In this document: piece by piece, positions 24,719 to 36,700 of the stretch | Layout: every line of letters begins with the position of its first letter | How positions within the stretch are numbered: position 1 is the stretch's first letter | Source: Haberlea rhodopensis | Taxonomy: Eukaryota > Streptophyta > Magnoliopsida > Lamiales > Gesneriaceae | Reading direction: 5' to 3' | Assembly (NCBI GenBank): GCA_907163345.1 | Contig: CAJQUN010000057.1 | Location: 3,100,001-3,164,000, forward strand | DNA length: 64,000 nt | The notes under the pieces: model-generated | Database searches by the model: none | The model's input: the letters and a program-made list of their open reading frames with translations, nothing else | What the model was told of the DNA's origin: nothing | Translations under genes and position numbers: made by a program

Positions 24719-27169
24719 ATGTCAATTAAAGTTTTGTTGTACTGGGGAGGCGATATATTACAAGATTCAGAATCTGTTAGATATGATCGTGGTCCGTCGA
24801 AAAGCATGACAATATCTCGCACTATTAATTATTTGCAGTTAGTGAACGACGTATATGATATTACTGGCATCGACCGTAACCAGTTCATTCTGAAAATATA
24901 TTGTAAATATATATTTAGTGATTTTTCTGGGATAAAACTAAACAATTTTTCCCGTTGACAGTGATTACAATTTAGCATGGGTATTGGATTCTGAACAAAA
25001 TTATAGTTGTTTGGAGATATATATACAAACAGAACGGAGAGATTATGATTTTATTACAGAAATGCCAACAAGTGGTAGTGGTCCATTTATAGTAGATACA
25101 GAAAGACCAACTACCTCTAGGATTCAAGATGATGCTCCTATAGTTGCTGACAATATTGTTCCCGAGCCACTAGCAGACAGTTTTGTGGATTTTGGAGATG
25201 ATTTTCAGACTGAACCGGAGGGAATTCCATCTGAGGATGAGTCTGATGACGATGAGGTTGATATTGAAGAAGTGCCAGATAATGTACCAGACACAACCAC
25301 AACAAATACTCATGTCCTTTATCCAACAATTCCATTCTTCTCAATGACACATCCCGAAGTATTTGGAGTCTCATTAGACATTCCAACAGGTAGATGGAGG
25401 AGTTATTACGACTACTCCAAAGGGGATATCCATCTAGATATGGTTTTCAAAAATAAAGCTCATTTGCAGGCAGCTGTAAATGATTACTCTGTACGTGTTG
25501 CGAAACGGGAGTACCGCGTTGTCAAGAGTACAAAAACATTGTGGAAAGTGGTGTGCAAACACAGTACAGAAGATATGCCTTGTAGATGGTACATGCGGGC
25601 CTCGTTGAAGAAAAAATTGGTTTATTCAAAATAAACAAGTATGGAGGTTCTCACACTTGCCTTTTGAGTGAGCTGTCGGTCGATCATGCAAATTTGGACA
25701 AAAACATGATTGCTAGCTTGTTAGTGGGAATTGTTCGGCGTGATCCAGCTTACGAAATAAAGTATGTAATTCAAACAGTGAAAGATAAATATGGATTTGA
25801 GATCTCCTATGCAAAAGGATGGTTTAGTTTACGACGTGCTGTTGAGAATGTGTACGGAACATGGGAGAGCTCCGTGAGGAAATTGCCTTACTATATGGGA
25901 GCTTTGCAAAAATGGAATCCCGGCACAGTCGTTGAGTGGGTTCACCTTGAAAATGCCAGACCAATAGAAAAGACTTTGAATTACGTGTTCTGGGCCTCCA
26001 TCCATGTGTACAAGGATTTCAACATTGCCGCCGGGTAATAAGTGTGGATGGAACACATCTGTATACGAAATATCAACATAAGATGTTGATTGCCATGGCA
26101 ATGGATGCGAATAATCAAATCTTACCTTTGGCATTTGCAATTGTTGACGAAGAAAACTTTGTGTCATGGAGATGGTTTTTGGAGATGATTAGCAAGCATA
26201 TTGTGAGAAGATCTGAGGGTGGTGTATGTTTGATTTCTGACCGTCATCCAGGCCTCATTGTTGCAGCCGATTGTATTCCTGACTTCAAATCACCCCTTGG
26301 AGTACATCGATTTTGTTTCAGACATGTTTGTTCAAACTTTAATAGTCGCTTCAAATCCGTTCATTTTAAAGACTTGTGTTGGAGAGCGAGATAAGAAAAT
26401 CAGGTCAGAAAATTTGATCGCACAATGGAAGAGATTAAACTTATAGAACCAAGGGCTTTTGATTACTTGAGTCGTATTGATAAGTGTCAATGGTCGCTTG
26501 CTCATGATGGAGGCTGGAGTTGTGGTATCATGACCACAAATATGTCAGAATGCATAAATGGAGTTATGAAAGGTGCTCGTCGACTTCCAATCACCGCCAT
26601 TGTGCAATTAACTTTTGATCGTTGTGTGCTATGTTTTTTCGAACGGCTTAAGAAGACAGAGCGAATGATTCAAAATAATCAAGAATGGCCAGATTATGTG
26701 TTCGGAAGATATGGTCGTGCTGACTATCATTCCATCCATCATGATGTCCAGATGTTCGATCGTAGACGTCTAACCGCTTCTGTTATCACAAGAGTACAAC
26801 CAGGACGTGGGGGTAATACGCATGTTGTGTATTTAAAATCCGGGGAATGCTCTTGTGGAAAATGGAAAGAGTTCGGAATACCTTGCTCGCATGTGATCCA
26901 AGTGTGTCGAAAGTATGGCTTAAACGCTAAAACTTTTGTGAAGCCATATTACAATATGAATGAATATTGGAGCACATATCAAGGAGAATTCGAACCAATG
27001 TGGGGGAGGAGCATTGGGACACCCCATGTTTTGAGTTGTACCACAACTCCGCTCTGCGAAAAAGCAGAAGAGTAGGTCGAGATCGAAAAAAACGCGCATT
27101 CAGAATGAGATGGACTGGCCAGAAGCCCGTGCAAGACGACAAAGTGCTTCAACTTCTCGAAATCAATAA
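24719..27169 (+). pseudogene. MuDR-type MULE transposase, frameshifted
   Basis: This encodes the DDE transposase that would cut and join the MULE ends. The N-terminal block (MSIKVLLYWGGDI, 24719) is typical of plant MuDR proteins. Then come an acidic linker (about 25190-25290), the MuDR zinc/DNA-binding block (MVFKNKAHLQAAVNDYSV to CRWYMRA, 25440-25605), the MULE catalytic domain with ISVDGTHLY (26039-26065) and LISDRHPG (26229-26252), and a SWIM zinc finger CSCGKWKEFGIPCSH (26847-26893). Breaks: one extra T in the run at 24946-24950, an A-run shift near 25612-25618, two shifts between 25993 and 26020, TAA at 26392-26394, and a shift in the last 180 bp. The stop in the best end frame is at 27167-27169. 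It is dead, but every domain can be recognised. Confidence 0.85.
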
Positions 27170-27376
27170 ATTTTTGAACGTGTAATTGATTGTATGTTTA
27201 TTGTGTAAATGATTTTACGTTATTGTGACATTATTGTATGTTTACGTTACATTATTGTGACATTATTGTACGTTTAATTACGAAATTATTGTATGTCGAT
27301 TTTATGCTCAAAGAACAAACATTTTCTCAAATTTAATCTATACGAATCGGTTACTATTTACAACATAATGATGACT

Positions 27377-29715
27377 TCACCGACGACGACGATGAGCTAG
27401 ATTTCCTCCAGTACCACAAGGAGGAGGATTTGTCTGTCTTCTAACTCTTCGTTGTTGAACGACTTCTTCGCCCCTTTCCCTTGCCACAGGTGTGTTGGCA
27501 GGCTGCTGAATTGGCGTCAGTTGAGGGAATAGAACTGGCGAGACATCGAAAGGTGAAGTCCTAGCTGCATATGTCGCAAACTCAAGACTGACATCTGTAC
27601 CCATGCTGCTGAACTGGGGTTGAGTGGACATGGAGGGATATGTCGTGAAGGGAGATAAATCATATGATTGTACAGGAACAGGAATATATAGTCTGTACAC
27701 ATATCTGGCTCTGTCCACGTAGATGGACCTGCAATATCTGTCTGCATATGTGCAGATGGACCTGCAATATCTGTTCACGTAGATGGACCTGCATTATCTG
27801 TCTGCATATGTGTAGATGGAGTGCCTGCATGGAACCGACGTGTATCAACAGGCTGGACTTCATTGTATGGCGGGAAGTTTCTGTCTCGTCGTTCACGAGC
27901 CACTCGCACCACATTGTCGAACATAGTCCTGTGTTGCCTCATCGACTCTGTCGTAATAGGCACTCCATCAGCCAGATGTCGGTCATAGCTTGTAGTTAAC
28001 TGTTCCATCCGCTCAATCTGCAAAGTACAAAAGTCCATATAAAATTTATACATCGAAACACAAATATAAAAATAAAATTTCACGTAATTAACGTACCACA
28101 TGCTGCCATGCCGGGCCATCACCATGTTGATATCCTGTCTGTACAAAATATTCTTGACGCCCAATGTATCTACGTGTGACTTGTTCATACCACTCACTGT
28201 ATCCGCCAACAACGTAGTAACCACCGTCAGTAAATCGTGGTCTGTCTACACGTAGATCATTTGCCCTCTCCCAGCAAAGTATGTGTGCTCTATGCCTAGT
28301 GCTCCAGTTTTTGTTGACGTTTCCCCTTCGACCAACATTATGCAATGCCTCATCCCCCGATGGTGGATCTTCTGGGATATCTTGTAGCATCCCAAATTGT
28401 CGCAGTACTCGATCAGACCGTTGCATTTCAACTATGTCGAAGAAAATCAACGGTCCTTTATATGTCCCCAACTCAGTGATTCCTTCAGTGTACTCATCAG
28501 GGTATGGCTGCCAATTAAACTGCAAAACAACATTGCTTTACATACTATGAAAAGAGTGTATTTTTGTACAAACTAATTAACAGCATGCTTACTTGAGTTA
28601 CTGGCTGGTCATCGAGGATGTCCCTTATGATGCGTATGGAATGACTCCCAGTTTCTATAAAGATTAAATGACATGACCACCTGTATATATTCAAATAAAT
28701 GATTAAATGCATTAACACATAAAATCAATTATAAAACAATGCATATTCGTATTACCTTACACCATATGGAGCAGAAGGTAACACATTGTCTGGGCCGACC
28801 ATTATTGGCCCAATATCAGATCTATCGCTACCCAATTGCGGAGTCAAACTTGGGATTCGTGACCATACCCAAATCTCATTTATTGTAGTGACATCAATTA
28901 CACAAGTTAGATTGACCAGAAACATATTTTAATTATTAAAACAAACAACATATTATTTACCTGTAAGAGTTGCAATGCACCACCTATAACTTTTTTCCCT
29001 TTCTCTGATGACGTGCACAACTCACGATATAAGTATGCCAACACAGCACTGCCCCAACTATATGTACTGGCAGAGTCGATATCCTCCAACTTCTGTAAAT
29101 ACAATAACCTAACAAAATTGCCTGAGGAATCAGGGCCCATAATCCCCCCTAACATCAATAACGCACAAACCCTTGTAAACTTAGCAACATCATCTGGCGT
29201 ACTAGGTACCCCCAAGGGATTTTGCAGCAAATGATTTTCAAAACAACTAACCTCAACCTCGCACCTTTAAAATCCTTGATATATCGTATGGATCCTAAAT
29301 ATATATGGCAATATTCTTGCTATTCAGGTAGAGTCCTATCATAATCTATTCCAGACACTACGATGCCATCTACTGGCAACACCCATATTACTGCAATGTC
29401 TTGCAGTGTGATGGACGCTTCTCCTGATCTAAAATGAAACGTGTGTGTTTCACGGCGCCATCTCTCAACTAAAGTCGTGATCAGGTGCATGTCAAGTTCA
29501 ATCTTACCACACCTATAGATACCATAAAATCCAATAACGTACAACAAATTAACAACACGTATATCTAATGGACACATATCCCAAAAATAGCTATCTGGGT
29601 TTCTCACACGAAGTATACTATCCATATCACCTGCCCATACATCCTCAGATCGATGTGAAGACTGCAACGACAAAAGATGTGTGTCAACCGGGCCTGGTTG
29701 TCTCATTTGATCCAT
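27377..29715 (-). pseudogene. Plant mobile domain (PMD) protein, MAIN/MAIL-like, decayed
   Basis: The likely start is the ATG at 29715 (MDQMRQPGP). The PMD core is clear: VWAGDMDSILRVRNPDSYF, VVNLLYVIGFYGIYR, LITTLVERWRRETHTFHF, ITLQDIAVI (29400-29660), then CALLMLGGIMGPD and YSWGSAVLAYLYRELC (29000-29180). GT-AG borders suggest five exons: 29715-28961, 28874-28756, 28680-28593, 28519-28097 and 28017-27377. Proteins of this kind are often labelled 'phosphatase 7 long form homolog', but no phosphatase domain is present here. The family includes Arabidopsis MAIN, needed for meristem maintenance and silencing, and many transposon-borne copies. Breaks: TAG at 29320-29322, a one-base loss near 29230, TGA at 27775-27777 and a shift near 27690. 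Exon 5 has a short peptide repeat (HMQTDIAGPST). Confidence 0.8.
27719..27826 (-). repeat. Coding minisatellite in the PMD gene
   Basis: Units 'tagatggacctgca' and 'atatctgtctgcatatg' alternate about three times. On the minus strand they give HMQTDIAGPS(T/A) repeats, one of which is interrupted by TGA where its sister has TGG. Confidence 0.7.
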
Positions 29716-29766
29716 CCTGAAATATAATACAAAAATTAACAACATTAATCTCAACATTACAAAAAC

Positions 29767-29858
29767 TACCCGTCCGCCGCCCACCGCCGCCGCCCACCAC
29801 CTGCCGACGCCACCACCGGCCGACGCCGCCGCCGGCTACCGCCGCCGCCCTCCGAAGT
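29767..29858. repeat. GC-rich CCG/CCGCC patch upstream of the PMD gene
   Basis: About 90 bp of imperfect (CCG)n and 'cgccgccgcc' in otherwise AT-rich DNA, just beyond the 5' end of the PMD gene. It may be part of that gene's leader or promoter, or a simple repeat. No protein is recognised. Confidence 0.6.
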
Positions 29859-30157
29859 CAACTTGAATTTTAATTATTCACATCATCAAAATATACACCA
29901 ACAAATAATATACTCCTATTAAATATATCTAAATCATAATTTATCTACGATACACAAATAACAAAATAAAAAAGCTTACCTTAAATATTTTGGAAAAAAA
30001 TAGCTTGATTTTTGCAGAGATGTTGGAAGAAAATTTGAGAACGAGCGGACGAAAGAAATGAGAACGATGGAAGAAATTTTCGCAGCAGAAGAAAATGAGA
30101 GAATGAGCGAGTGCAGCGGCGAGGAAAAGGGTTAGGGTTGTTAGTTAAAATACATTG

Positions 30158-30385
30158 GTGTCGCCATCTCAGATGGCGACATCAATAAATTACATTGATG
30201 TCGCCATCTCAGATGGCGACATCAATAAATTAAATTGATGTCGCCAACTAAGATGGCGACATCAATAAATTAAATTGGTGTCGCCAACTCAGATGGCGAC
30301 ATCAAAAAAAATACTTTTTTTTATTAAAGTCGCCATTGTCAGATGACGACTTCAAATGAAGTCGCCATCTGACATTGCGACTTAG
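30158..30385. repeat. Right subterminal hairpin array of the MULE
   Basis: Four near-identical units of about 44 bp with the perfect hairpin gtcgccatctcagatggcgac (or gtcgccaactcagatggcgac) separated by 'atcaataaattaaattg(a/g)t', then one longer unit near the terminus matching the outermost left unit. Confidence 0.85.
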
Positions 30386-30471
30386 GTTAGTTTGATAATT
30401 AAAAAAAAATCGGTTAAATTGTTAAATGATTTTCGAAAATCGAATATTTGATTAAAAAACCCGGATTATGA

Positions 30472-31933
30472 TATCCTAGAAATATATGATATTGGTATTG
30501 GTATTTACAGAGGAGAAATTTTGGCCAATGACCTTCAGGTCATCTGCCAAACCAGCTCTTTACAGGAGTGTTTGTACATATAAGAGAGAGGAAGCACCAA
30601 TTTCCATGGGAAAATTAAAACCCAAGTGACAGCGTGTTAAGGTTATCATTTACCACAAATATCGTCCACAAAATTATCTTGGCTGAATCGTGCGTGTGGA
30701 TTGTGGTGTCTCAGATTCCATTACATGCGAATCCCTAAAATCTTTGTTCCTTGTCCATGCAGCTGAGATTTGGGAACAGTTGCTGAATTAGTTTGATTTT
30801 CAACTAAGGTTTGGATTTGTGGTCGTGATTGTATGATCCAGTTGATTGATTGAACAATTTTATTTTATTTTTTTGTAACCACTGTGTTTTACGATTTTTG
30901 TACTTTTTCGGATGATTGTTTAGTGATGGTTCATCGTGATTGTGCGAAATTTGAACTGGGTTTTAGTTTTTTTATAGCTTAGGTTTGTGATTGAGTGCTG
31001 AATCATGCTGCAATATATGGAGGTTCTCTTAAATCTTTTGCTTTAGTTTGATGAATATATAATTCTCAATTATTATAAATTCACTTGTGGATTATTGTAT
31101 ATTAGAGCTTTCATGGTGCCTTTTACAAGTTACGATTTTTCAAATTTCTCACTATTTTGTTGACGCATAGTTTGTTACTAATATTTTTTTAACTGCTGGT
31201 TGCACGTTGTGGAGTGTGATTTGATGTTATCTTCTGGTTCTGGGTTCGTTATGTATTGAGCGATGTGACTCTTGAGGGAAATTTCCAATTCTTATAATTC
31301 TTACCTGTGTTCGATTTTGGTGTTAATCAATAGAAAGATTGTCATGACAACATTTGTTCTTTGAGTGTGTTTGATGTCATGTGTGCATCTTTTCTTCTGA
31401 GTGGATAATGTTTTCTTCATCGGCGGCAAATTCTGAATAGGTGGTCTTTCGTCGTGTTCGATCTTGCTTCATGATTTACTTGCAGTTCGTTCTTACATGA
31501 TAGGTTCAACGAACACTTTTTACCAATCCCAGATGTTTATTTATTAGTCGCATACAAGTTCAAGGGATAACTCAGGATTTCTTGGTGAGGGAGCTAGAGA
31601 CTGACTCGCTAGAATTAGGAGGGTGAAACTTGAGTTTTTAGAAAAAATAAACTAAAATTTCAATTTTCTTTGGGTTCCCCCTTCACCTATGACATCCTAC
31701 TCATTCTTTTGCATTTGAGATGTGAGATGTCTCTGGTGTTAGTTGTTGTCGGTTGTACGAGACTTTATTAATCATGTTCTCTTGGTTTATACTTGTGGGA
31801 TGATGTGATCCTACCAATGGAAGTTTGTATGTTTTATCACTTACAAAGTTAATTGTATAGGTTGCATTCCAATTTGATATGTTAAAATTGAGATATCTGT
31901 CATTCTTTCTGTCTCTATTACCAGGCGAGGAGT
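30472..31933 (+). promoter_or_regulatory. Upstream region and probable 5'-UTR intron of the EDL-type gene
   Basis: No coding ORF is recognised. A T-rich stretch ending in tattaccag at 31924, a good splice acceptor nine bases before the ATG, suggests a 5'-UTR intron of about 1.1 kb. A possible donor follows aactaag near 30805. The MULE right end lies directly upstream (30462), so promoter elements of this gene may be displaced or supplied by the element. Transcript data would settle this. Confidence 0.45.
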
Positions 31934-32677
31934 ATGAATCGCACAAAGCAATTGCGCTGCTTACATTCATCAACTTGTGTTTGCACGAAAGGGCATCTCA
32001 GCGAAGAAGTCATATTCTTAGTTTTCAATCATTTGAAGTGGAACCCAAAATTGACTGCGGCACTTTCTTGTGCTTGCAAATGGTTTGATGATCTAGCTAA
32101 ACGTGTTCTTTGGAAAGAGTTCTGTAAGACACGAGCCCCTAAGATGATGCTTGATTTGCAGTCTAGTGGAAGTCATAGTGTGGATGGTAATTGGAGGGCA
32201 CTTGGCAAGTTACTCGTGTACTGTTACGGGTGTGGAAAGGATGGTTTGTTCAATAGTATTCAAATCTCTGGCCACTTTGTCTACAGAACAAGATTCTCAA
32301 GGACATCAGGAAAGAGCTTCTTATTACCACAATGTCGGACAGATGTTTTATATGTCTCTGATCCTTGCGAACATCTAGACCAAGGGGACGAAGGGGATAT
32401 TGGTTTTTTCCGTGGGATATTTAAATCCTTCACGTCATCAAAGGTTAGGAAAATGCTGATTCAGAGGATTGCTCCTCTTCATCCAACCGAGGTGTGTCCC
32501 TATTGTAAGGCTAAGCTATGGAACATGCTGGCGGCTAATATGATACCACCCAGTGCTACTTGTCGATTGGGTGCTTATGAAGATAGCATCGAGTACTATG
32601 TGTGCCTTAACGGGCATGTTCTTGGGATTTGTACCCTCTTGCCCTTATCTGATACAGATGAACCGTCAGAGGAATGA
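31934..32677 (+). CDS. EDL: EID1-like F-box protein (EDL type)
   Basis: 247 aa in a single exon, starting at MNRTKQLRCL. Residues 20-63 form the F-box (GHLSEEVIFLVFNHLKWNPKL ... LAKRVLWKEFC), the part that would bind SKP1/ASK in an SCF ubiquitin ligase. The rest matches the EID1-like family: KMMLDLQSSGSHSVDGNWRA, GHFVYRTRFSRTSGKSFL, DVLYVSDPCEHLDQG, two Cys pairs (YCYGCG; CPYCKAKLW) that look metal-binding, and the C-terminal YYVCLNGHVLGIC. In Arabidopsis EID1 acts in phytochrome A signalling and EDL3 in abscisic acid responses; this sequence looks closest to EDL1/EDL2. The ORF is intact, the start agrees with family length, and an upstream splice acceptor sits at 31924. It converges with the GAUT gene. 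The substrate is unknown. Confidence 0.92.
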   Translation: MNRTKQLRCLHSSTCVCTKGHLSEEVIFLVFNHLKWNPKLTAALSCACKWFDDLAKRVLWKEFCKTRAPKMMLDLQSSGSHSVDGNWRALGKLLVYCYGCGKDGLFNSIQISGHFVYRTRFSRTSGKSFLLPQCRTDVLYVSDPCEHLDQGDEGDIGFFRGIFKSFTSSKVRKMLIQRIAPLHPTEVCPYCKAKLWNMLAANMIPPSATCRLGAYEDSIEYYVCLNGHVLGICTLLPLSDTDEPSEE

Positions 32678-33711
32678 AAGCTACCTTAAACCAGGTATTA
32701 ACTATTTAGTACCATTCTTTGATCCTCAACTGAATTAGTTTTATTCTTTAGAACATAGTAGCTTGATGTGATGTATTTTATTTTCTAGGAACATGCTGAT
32801 TTGCCTGTACTCTTGAAACTTGGCCGATGCTATTAAGAGATGTGTGATCCAGATATTAGAGGCAATTCATGAAGACTTAATTGTGTTGATCAAGTTCCAA
32901 ACATCATCAATGTAGTCTTGGTATCTTTTTCTTCTTATCAGCGGTGTTTAAGTTCCTACAAACCTGCCTTGGTCATTCTAGCTTATATAATTTCATTGCG
33001 TATCTGTATTCACAATTTCGTGGATGAATGTTGTGTGTGTGAAATGAACTTGTAATCACTATAATTACTAGCCCAGCCCAGAAGGCCAGAACAAAAGCCA
33101 GAATGAATATCTAGTCATAGAATTTGATTAAAGAATCATCTGCATATTTATTTTGCTTTGCGCGAATGATACATAACAAATAGCAACAAATAGCCTATGA
33201 TATTCCCCAACTCATTAATGACAATCTAACGATCGACTTATAATCACCACGATGATGAATGTCGTAAAAATGGGTAAAAATTGGGAACTCGAAACAAAAT
33301 CTGAAAAGAAAACAAATACAACAAATGAGAGAAGAATCATCTCCACGGCCACTGGGAGCCAGAGGGAACCTCATAGAGGATCTACACATTAGCTCTATCC
33401 TTCCATGCATCATCAAGAACATATGCTGTTATTCCCTTCCGAGTAGGCGGAGGGGGTTCGTCATCATGGAGTTCAAAATAATGTACTTGTCTAATAAAAA
33501 TTAGAAGGAATTAGAATCCCAGTATCGCAAACAGTTTCCTTCATCGGACTTCAAGCACAGAAGCAAATCAACATTTTGTTAATCCGTTATGAAACAGACA
33601 CAAGTTTCTTTCTTGCTCAACTGTAGCACCAATTTATATGCCTCACAAACACCCATAATGATCCATATTATCAAGCCGTTTTCACTGGTGCACACTTCAA
33701 TTGGCTGATTA
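32678..33711. other. Convergent 3' UTRs of the EDL-type and GAUT genes
   Basis: No ORF is credible here. AATAAA on the minus strand (33147-33152) is a likely polyadenylation signal for the GAUT gene, giving a 3' UTR of about 560 bp. The EDL-type 3' UTR may contain a further intron, since gtattaactatttag at 32695 and ttttctag at 32788 resemble borders; this is uncertain. Confidence 0.45.
33147..33152 (-). terminator. Probable polyadenylation signal of the GAUT gene
   Basis: AATAAA on the minus strand, 560 bp after the stop codon. The distance is plausible for a plant 3' UTR. There is no direct evidence of use. Confidence 0.4.
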
Positions 33712-36700
33712 CTACTCCAAAATGTGGCAATTTCTAACAAATTCGTTTGAGTAGTTAACATACTTGGTCCAAAATGGGCGAAGATGCTCAAAACCAATCT
33801 CCAACCATGGTTTTGACTGCCCATTGTAGTGAATAACTGCCGCTTTTTTCACCTTTTCAATGTCGGTCTTGTTCTGATAGCCCAACCCAAGCATGTGCCA
33901 GGAAGGATCAATTGGGTGAACATGACCCCTAAAGGCAACTAAAGCAGGAGGAAGAGTTCCAAGTTTCCATAATGTCAGGTTTGACTTCAAATTCTGCAAT
34001 AACAGCGAAGCCAGTGAAGAAGAAAACAAGCATCATAACAAAATTGTCATATGATCCCTAACATAAAGCAGAATACATTAAAGAAACATAATGAGAGCCT
34101 GCATTTACAATATAGGTGAAACGGAACAGAATAGAAACATATGAAACCACAACAAAGCTTATTAATGCTATGTGAAACATGGCAAAAAGCAAGGCCGAAC
34201 TCAACAGTAGTACATACCAATAAATTTATAGTTAGCTGTGGAGTAATGACATTAAATTTACAAGACACATAACATGATCTAAAATTCTGGCCAATAATGA
34301 TCCTGAACCTTCCACGTGTACAATAAACACAAAATTTATTACCCAGCCCTTCAATACATAAGGAAAATGTCTCAAAAAATAAATTAAAAGGAAATTTTAG
34401 TGTACCTCATTGAGCCAGGTATGATAAGTATCTCTGATATTTGTCTTCCGCCACGCATGCAAGTCAAATATATTCATTCCATATGCCCATGCACATTCTT
34501 CGGGATTCAAATTCCTAGCAACTAGTGGATGAGAGAAGTTGAAATAGTTTCTAAAATGCTTAGACATGACCCACTCATCTTCACCTTTACAGGTTTCAAC
34601 AGCTCCATTAACTTTTCCATTGAGGTTGATGTCCCAGAGGGGAGATAAATCAAGTTGAATCACAACATCATCATCTAAGAACACCACCTTGTCAAGGTTT
34701 GGGAATAGCTGCGAGATATAGGGCAACATTTTCTTAGACTTGAAACGGAAAAAAACAAATGGAAGGTGACAGATAATGCCAGGCAAACAATGATTATACC
34801 AATTTCCAGTTCAAGCTGTAACGAATATGAGATAACTACTAAAATTGGTAAGTATTTAATTGACAGAAACCCCAGGAAAGATCAAAAAACGTCGGGCTTC
34901 ATGGAGAGGCAGGTTAGCTTCACGGAAGATTTGGTCACTAAGTTAACTGCCTCTATCTGCTTATATATGACTAATTCGCAAAACTTTTGCATCCAGTAAA
35001 TCTTTGATTTCCACAATCACAACCAGATTAAAAATGTTAGTTTTTAACAAACAGAAGCAAAAGTTTCAGATAGTCGATTTCTCGAAGGAATGGTATTAAG
35101 CCATGTTTGATGGTGGCATGCCGTACATCCCTCTCAATATCACAAGATTTTTTTTCTAATTTAAATATTATGAAAACTTACACCACTTGTACAGATTCAA
35201 TAGCCAAATGATCACCTCTGGAAGGTATATACGAAGATGGTTGAGCAATGAAATATACTTTGGACTTCTAGCTTGTAATTTAGACGCAAATGTTCGTGGG
35301 GTGGTATCACTAAGATTGGCCCCAGCAATGTGATTTCCATGGTAGTAATTCCGAATCCCATTATGGTTCTCCACAGCTTCAAGAACTGGGACATTCTCTC
35401 TTGTTAACCAATCAAATTGATGAACACCTTTTACTTCAACTAAAGCTGGAGACACGGGATTTAGGGCAAACCATGAATGCATGCCTGCATATGTTTTTTT
35501 GTCAGTTATGACATGAAAAACAATCCTTTCCGGGTTTACAGATGATTGAACAGCAGATGTAACGACAACCGCAGCGGCAAGGATGTTGTCTGTGGACAAC
35601 ACAAAGTGATGATAGGAGTTGTCAGAAAGTAAAGGAAGTAACTCTGGAGAAGGTAACTGTTTTCGTGCATGAGCATTGGAAGAATATTCATCGGTCAGCC
35701 TCAATGAAAGGCAGTGAATGCCCTTAGGAATTGCACTGGCTGCAAAGTGTTTATGTATTAGCTCTGCGAACTTGGACTCTCTTATCTCCCTTTCATATCT
35801 CTCCATCTGTTAGAGGATACACAATTTCCACATTAAAAGGTTAGACTCACCTAGGAAAATCCATACAATCGCACTTAAAATGCAGCATATGAAGATTGTA
35901 ATCATCTCAGTATATCATTACATTTGATTTGTACCAAACATGTAATAAAAAAAAATTTATGCGAAGCAAAACCTAAAAGAAGATTAACACAAAGTATGGG
36001 TGGAAGGAGATATAAAACATAAAGAGGGGCATTATAAGGTAACATGGTTAGGAATCTGTAAGGCTGATGAAAATAAACACAGCAACATAAAATTTGGCAA
36101 ATTAAGATGGCCACCAGTCAGGAATACCTACCATTCCTTTCAAAATTAAAGCAAACTCTTTTGAACTGTGCTTGTTGTTTTTCATTCCAGAAACAAGTTG
36201 ACTAAAAGAGTCTGGGAGCTTCAGACCATCAGGGACTTTCTCAGAGTTCACTTGATTCAGGATCTTAACAAAGTCCTTGACCATCCTCTTTCATAACAAC
36301 AACAACAAATTTTCAGCAATGCTATAAAAATATGGAACAGTGTAAATGCATATCTAACTAAACCGTGAATATCAAAATTAAAATAAATATGCATAAGATT
36401 TCAAAGAAGATAACAAAAGATGTTTACCCCGGAATCATCATTTCTACCAAGAAGCTTTGGCCCCAAACGCCGTCCTAAACAATCTGCAACAGTATAATAA
36501 AACTTTGACATCTTAAAATGCAGGAAAATTCGGGACTGTAAAGAAATAAGAAAGAAAGGCAAGATTTTATTGTGTAATGGAAATTTATTCAGATAAAAAA
36601 AAAGGCAAGATTAAGGCTTGACACATGCTAATAATACGACGACAATAGTCGCAACTATATCTATACCCTGTCAGTCACTATTTTTTTTCATCTTCCTTAA

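Larger units (their letters stand above)
23908..30462 (+). mobile_element. Mutator-like element (MULE) with PMD passenger gene, 6555 bp
   Basis: Both outer ends carry gggtttttta-like sequence in inverted orientation, and inside them cctaagtcgcca... again in inverted orientation, so the terminal inverted repeats extend about 130 bp. The element is flanked by a perfect 9-bp duplication GGATTATGA (23899-23907 and 30463-30471), the hallmark length for Mutator. Inside are a MuDR-type transposase (plus strand) and a plant mobile domain gene (minus strand) arranged tail to tail. Arrays of short hairpins lie next to both ends. Both genes carry stops and frameshifts, so the copy is not autonomous. It lies about 1.5 kb upstream of the EDL-type gene. 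Confidence 0.93.

Noticed and set aside
27377..29784. Serine/threonine phosphatase 7 homologue
   Set aside because: Database names for PMD proteins often say this, but no phosphatase motif is present; only the plant mobile domain is visible.
23908..30462. PMD ORFs as an ordinary host gene outside a transposon
   Set aside because: They lie within the 9-bp duplications and inverted ends of the MULE and carry stops and frameshifts.
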